Positions 61,808 through 64,000 of a stretch of DNA of 64,000 nucleotides are shown piece by piece. Each line of letters begins with the position of its first letter. The stretch's first letter is position 1. The DNA is taken from contig CAZDOY010000017.1 in assembly GCA_964507185.1 (NCBI GenBank), positions 1-64,000 on the forward strand, in the 5' to 3' direction. This stretch comes from CAVRTJ01 sp964507185 (GTDB lineage Bacteria; Acidobacteriota; UBA4820; DSQY01). Under the pieces are notes generated by a model. It did no database searches. It had not been told where the DNA came from and saw only the letters and a list, made by a program, of their open reading frames with translations. The position numbers and the translations under genes are program-made.

Positions 61808-61847
61808 TTTCGCTCACCCTTCTTCGTAATGGGCGGCCCTCGCCCGG

Positions 61848-63248
61848 TCAGGTATTTCCCCTCAGCAGCACCAGCGGAGGGAAGCAGGCCAGCAGGGTCG
61901 AAACGCCGAGAATCACCAGGGCGACCACGGCAGGCAGGTGAGACCCTTTGGCGCAGACGTAGCCGAGGCCAGCGAGGGCCATCATGGGAAGATTCATCAT
62001 GGCGAACAGGGCCAGTCCGCTCGTGTAGTAAAGCGCGCGCTTCCCGGCGGCGGCTGAGACAATGAAGCCCGCAACCGCGGGGATCAGGAGCAGAGAGGGC
62101 CATAGGAAGAGGTTCACGTCGCCCTCCCTCGCAACCTGCCAGAGGGGCTGGCCCGTCCTCACGTAGACCCCGAGGGCGACCAGGAGGACGGCCCCGATCC
62201 AGATGGTTCCCCCCGCGGCCAGCGTGTACAGATAGATGCCGCGCAGGATCGTCTCCCGCCTCAAGGGCAGGACGGACAGTGCGCGGTACAGATCTCCCGG
62301 CCGGACGCCTCGTCGCCCCTTCAGACCCCACCCCAGCAGATTGCTGCCAAACGGCTTGAACAGCATGAAAACGGCCACAAAAGCCAGGACCATGCCGACC
62401 AGGAACGATAGGTGGGCCAGGCTGCCCGCGAGCAGCAGCACCGCCGCGAGCCCGCCCGCCAGGAGGTAGAGCAGGCCGTACCGGCGCAGGGGGAGGACCG
62501 CCAGGTCCCGCCGATAACGGGCTTCGGGCGTAATGGCCGGGCGTACTCGGGACGAGGCTTTCGCCATTAGGGTCGACGCACGGCGCAATCCGAGCACATA
62601 CCTGCCGTCGAACAACAGGACGGCGGCCGAGAGCACAATGGCCACCGGCACCAGCGAAATAAAGCCGGCCAGCAGGCCGAGCTTCTGCGCGCCGAGTTCG
62701 AGCAGCGCCACCACCAGTCCCATGACCGACTGCATCTCGAACGAGCCCGTTTTCTTGGCCCAGCACAGAAGGATGGGCAGCATGATCAGCGCACCGGAGA
62801 ACGTCGCGCTGAAGAAAGGCGCGCGCTCGGCGGCTGCAAGAAAAGGAAGCACGAACACACGCGCCGCGAGAACGAAAGCGAGGACGACCGTCACCTCTCC
62901 GGCCATGCGGGCCTTCGGGCCGATGGGCAGGGCGGGCAGGGCCAGCGTGACGTTGTCGTCGCCCGACGAGAAGAAGCCCGTCGCCCGCCCGGCTGCTCGC
63001 ATCGCCGCGATCATCGGCCAGATGTAGAGATACATCATGGCGATGAGAAGGGCCTGGAGGGGCGTATCGGCGCTCGAGAGCCCTTTGAATCCGAACCACG
63101 GCCCGGAGGGACCCGCAAGCCCCGGCCAGAGTAGAACGGACGTTCCCGCCACGAACAGCAGCATCATCATGAAGGACACCGGCCGCGTGCAGACCGCAAC
63201 CAGGCGGATCCGGGCGTGCCTGAAAACGGCGCCTGCAGTCGTGGTCAT
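61848..63248 (-). CDS. ABC-2-type transporter permease
   Basis: 466 residues from ATG 63248 with about 12 hydrophobic segments, for example FMMMLLFVAGTSVLLWPGLA, LQALLIAMMYLYIWPMIAAM, LLYLLAGGLAAVLLLAGSLA and LFLWPSLLLIPAVAGFIV. No sequence family I can name exactly, but the ATGA overlap with the ATPase gene upstream and the topology make it the membrane part of an exporter. Cargo unknown. Confidence 0.75.
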   Translation of the reverse strand: MTTTAGAVFRHARIRLVAVCTRPVSFMMMLLFVAGTSVLLWPGLAGPSGPWFGFKGLSSADTPLQALLIAMMYLYIWPMIAAMRAAGRATGFFSSGDDNVTLALPALPIGPKARMAGEVTVVLAFVLAARVFVLPFLAAAERAPFFSATFSGALIMLPILLCWAKKTGSFEMQSVMGLVVALLELGAQKLGLLAGFISLVPVAIVLSAAVLLFDGRYVLGLRRASTLMAKASSRVRPAITPEARYRRDLAVLPLRRYGLLYLLAGGLAAVLLLAGSLAHLSFLVGMVLAFVAVFMLFKPFGSNLLGWGLKGRRGVRPGDLYRALSVLPLRRETILRGIYLYTLAAGGTIWIGAVLLVALGVYVRTGQPLWQVAREGDVNLFLWPSLLLIPAVAGFIVSAAAGKRALYYTSGLALFAMMNLPMMALAGLGYVCAKGSHLPAVVALVILGVSTLLACFPPLVLLRGNT

Positions 63249-63955
63249 CCCGCCGCCCCCCACGCCACGAGGGCCTCTTCGAGCGTCCGGCTCTCACCGA
63301 CCAGCTCGTCGGTGGGCCCCTCCTTGACCACCTCGCCCCGGTCCAGCACCAGCAGCCGGTCCGCGATCCTCTCGATGTCGGCCAGCATGTGCGAGCTGAT
63401 GATCACGCTTCGGGAGGGGTCCCGCACCACGTCCAGCACGCTCTCCAGGAGGGACCGCCGGCCTGCCACGTCCAATCCGGTCGCGGGCTCGTCGAGCAGG
63501 AGCACCCTGGGACGAAAAGCCAGGGCCGTCACCAGCCGGATTCTCGTCCCCTGCCCCTTCGAGAGGGTGTGCACCTTCTGCTTCGGGTCCAGCTTGAACC
63601 GCTCGAGAAGCACCTCGACGAGGGCGGGATCCCAGCTCTTGTAATAGCCCGAGAGCGTTCGGAGGAGATTGCCGATCCGCATGTCCAGAACGGGCATGTC
63701 GTCGCTCATGAAACCGAGGGACGACCGGACGGTCACCGGATCGCGGCAGGGATCGAGGCCGAAGACCTCGACCTTGCCCCCGCCGACCCGCCGGAGCCCG
63801 GCGACCGCCTCGAGCAGCGTCGTCTTGCCGGCCCCGTTGGGGCCCACCAGCCCGACCACTTCGCCGGGGGCCACGGACCACTCCGGCACGTCCAGCGTGA
63901 AGCCGTCGCGTTTTATTTTCAGGTCGCGGATCCGGACCAGTTCACTGCCTGCCAT
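63245..63955 (-). CDS. ABC transporter ATP-binding protein
   Basis: 236 residues. Walker A GPNGAGKTTLLEAVAGL, signature LSKGQGTRI (Lys for Gly at the second variable position), Walker B RVLLLDEPATGLD and the switch His in VIISSHML. Belongs to the YtrB/drug- and lipid-exporter group that follows GntR regulators. Overlaps the permease gene by four bases and the upstream partial gene by 14. Confidence 0.95.
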   Translation of the reverse strand: MAGSELVRIRDLKIKRDGFTLDVPEWSVAPGEVVGLVGPNGAGKTTLLEAVAGLRRVGGGKVEVFGLDPCRDPVTVRSSLGFMSDDMPVLDMRIGNLLRTLSGYYKSWDPALVEVLLERFKLDPKQKVHTLSKGQGTRIRLVTALAFRPRVLLLDEPATGLDVAGRRSLLESVLDVVRDPSRSVIISSHMLADIERIADRLLVLDRGEVVKEGPTDELVGESRTLEEALVAWGAAG

Positions 63956-64000
63956 CGTTCTGCTCCTCTCCCGCCAGGGCCTGCTCGAAGATGGCCCGAA
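63942..64000 (-). CDS. C-terminal end of an upstream gene, possibly a GntR-type regulator
   Basis: The last 18 codons (RAIFEQALAGEEQNDGRQ) run from the window edge to a TGA at 63944-63942, which overlaps the ATPase start. In YtrA-type operons a short GntR regulator precedes such an ATPase, and a helical end with an FEQAL-like pattern would fit, but too little sequence is present to say. Confidence 0.3.
   Translation of the reverse strand, partial: RAIFEQALAGEEQNDGRQ

Overview
The window is a 64-kb piece of a GC-rich, Gram-negative bacterial chromosome. Gram-negative character is inferred from the EnvC/YibQ-type division factors, a lipoprotein in the lolB position, and many exported proteins. 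Hanks-type Ser/Thr kinases with PEGA domains, SpoVG outside Firmicutes, peptide transporters (one POT, two OPT), exported or peptide-cleaving proteases and a selenocysteine-containing SelD fit a peptide-using heterotroph. Acidobacteriota (for example Thermoanaerobaculia or Holophagae-like lineages) is my best guess, but this is an inference from gene content only. Three blocks of exactly 100 N show that this is a draft scaffold, probably a metagenome bin.

Layout. 1-7.0 kb: the end of a POT peptide transporter, then a leftward operon of a membrane Ser/Thr kinase, an exported beta-propeller protein, an exported PEGA/TPR protein and selD, whose start is hidden by an in-frame UGA. 7.1-13.0 kb: a proteostasis block clpB, htpX, htrA, grpE. 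13.0-15.9 kb: a methyltransferase and an exported PQQ-like beta-propeller protein. 16.0-21.7 kb: the leftward core operon rimP-nusA-infB-rbfA-truB with a terminator-like hairpin in its leader. 21.8-33.0 kb: tpiA, then nine genes in which every neighbour overlaps (purA, phosphodiesterase, envC, dead S41 protease, yibQ, Ser/Thr kinase, lolB-like lipoprotein, ispE, spoVG). 33.2-35.1 kb: tRNA-Gln, prs and queG, the last two cut by a gap. 35.2-39.7 kb: an exported zinc metalloprotease, a DsrE-like protein and a PHP phosphoesterase, with a striking 232-bp inverted-repeat element between the first two.

40-47 kb is a leftward run of OPT transporter, MarC, AlkD-like protein, a small exported protein and a second OPT transporter. 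47.4-55.2 kb holds three exported proteins and one decayed relic that share the same C-terminal domain of about 95 residues, which I do not recognise; an M20 peptidase and a YbaK-type deacylase lie among them. 55.5-64 kb holds a DUF4342 protein, a radical SAM gene with a damaged 5' end, a LolA/DUF4412-like exported protein, two zinc-ribbon AIM24 proteins in tandem, a small ferritin-like protein without a visible encapsulin, an MBL-fold hydrolase and an ABC transporter operon that runs off the end.

The most notable observations are the UGA-encoded selenocysteine in SelD with a SECIS-like hairpin, the family of proteins sharing a new C-terminal domain, the catalytically dead S41 homologue between EnvC and YibQ, a duplicated periplasmic insertion inside an OPT transporter, the inverted-repeat element at 37.9-38.2 kb, short four-copy tandem arrays in several spacers, and a gap in htpX that is an assembly artefact.
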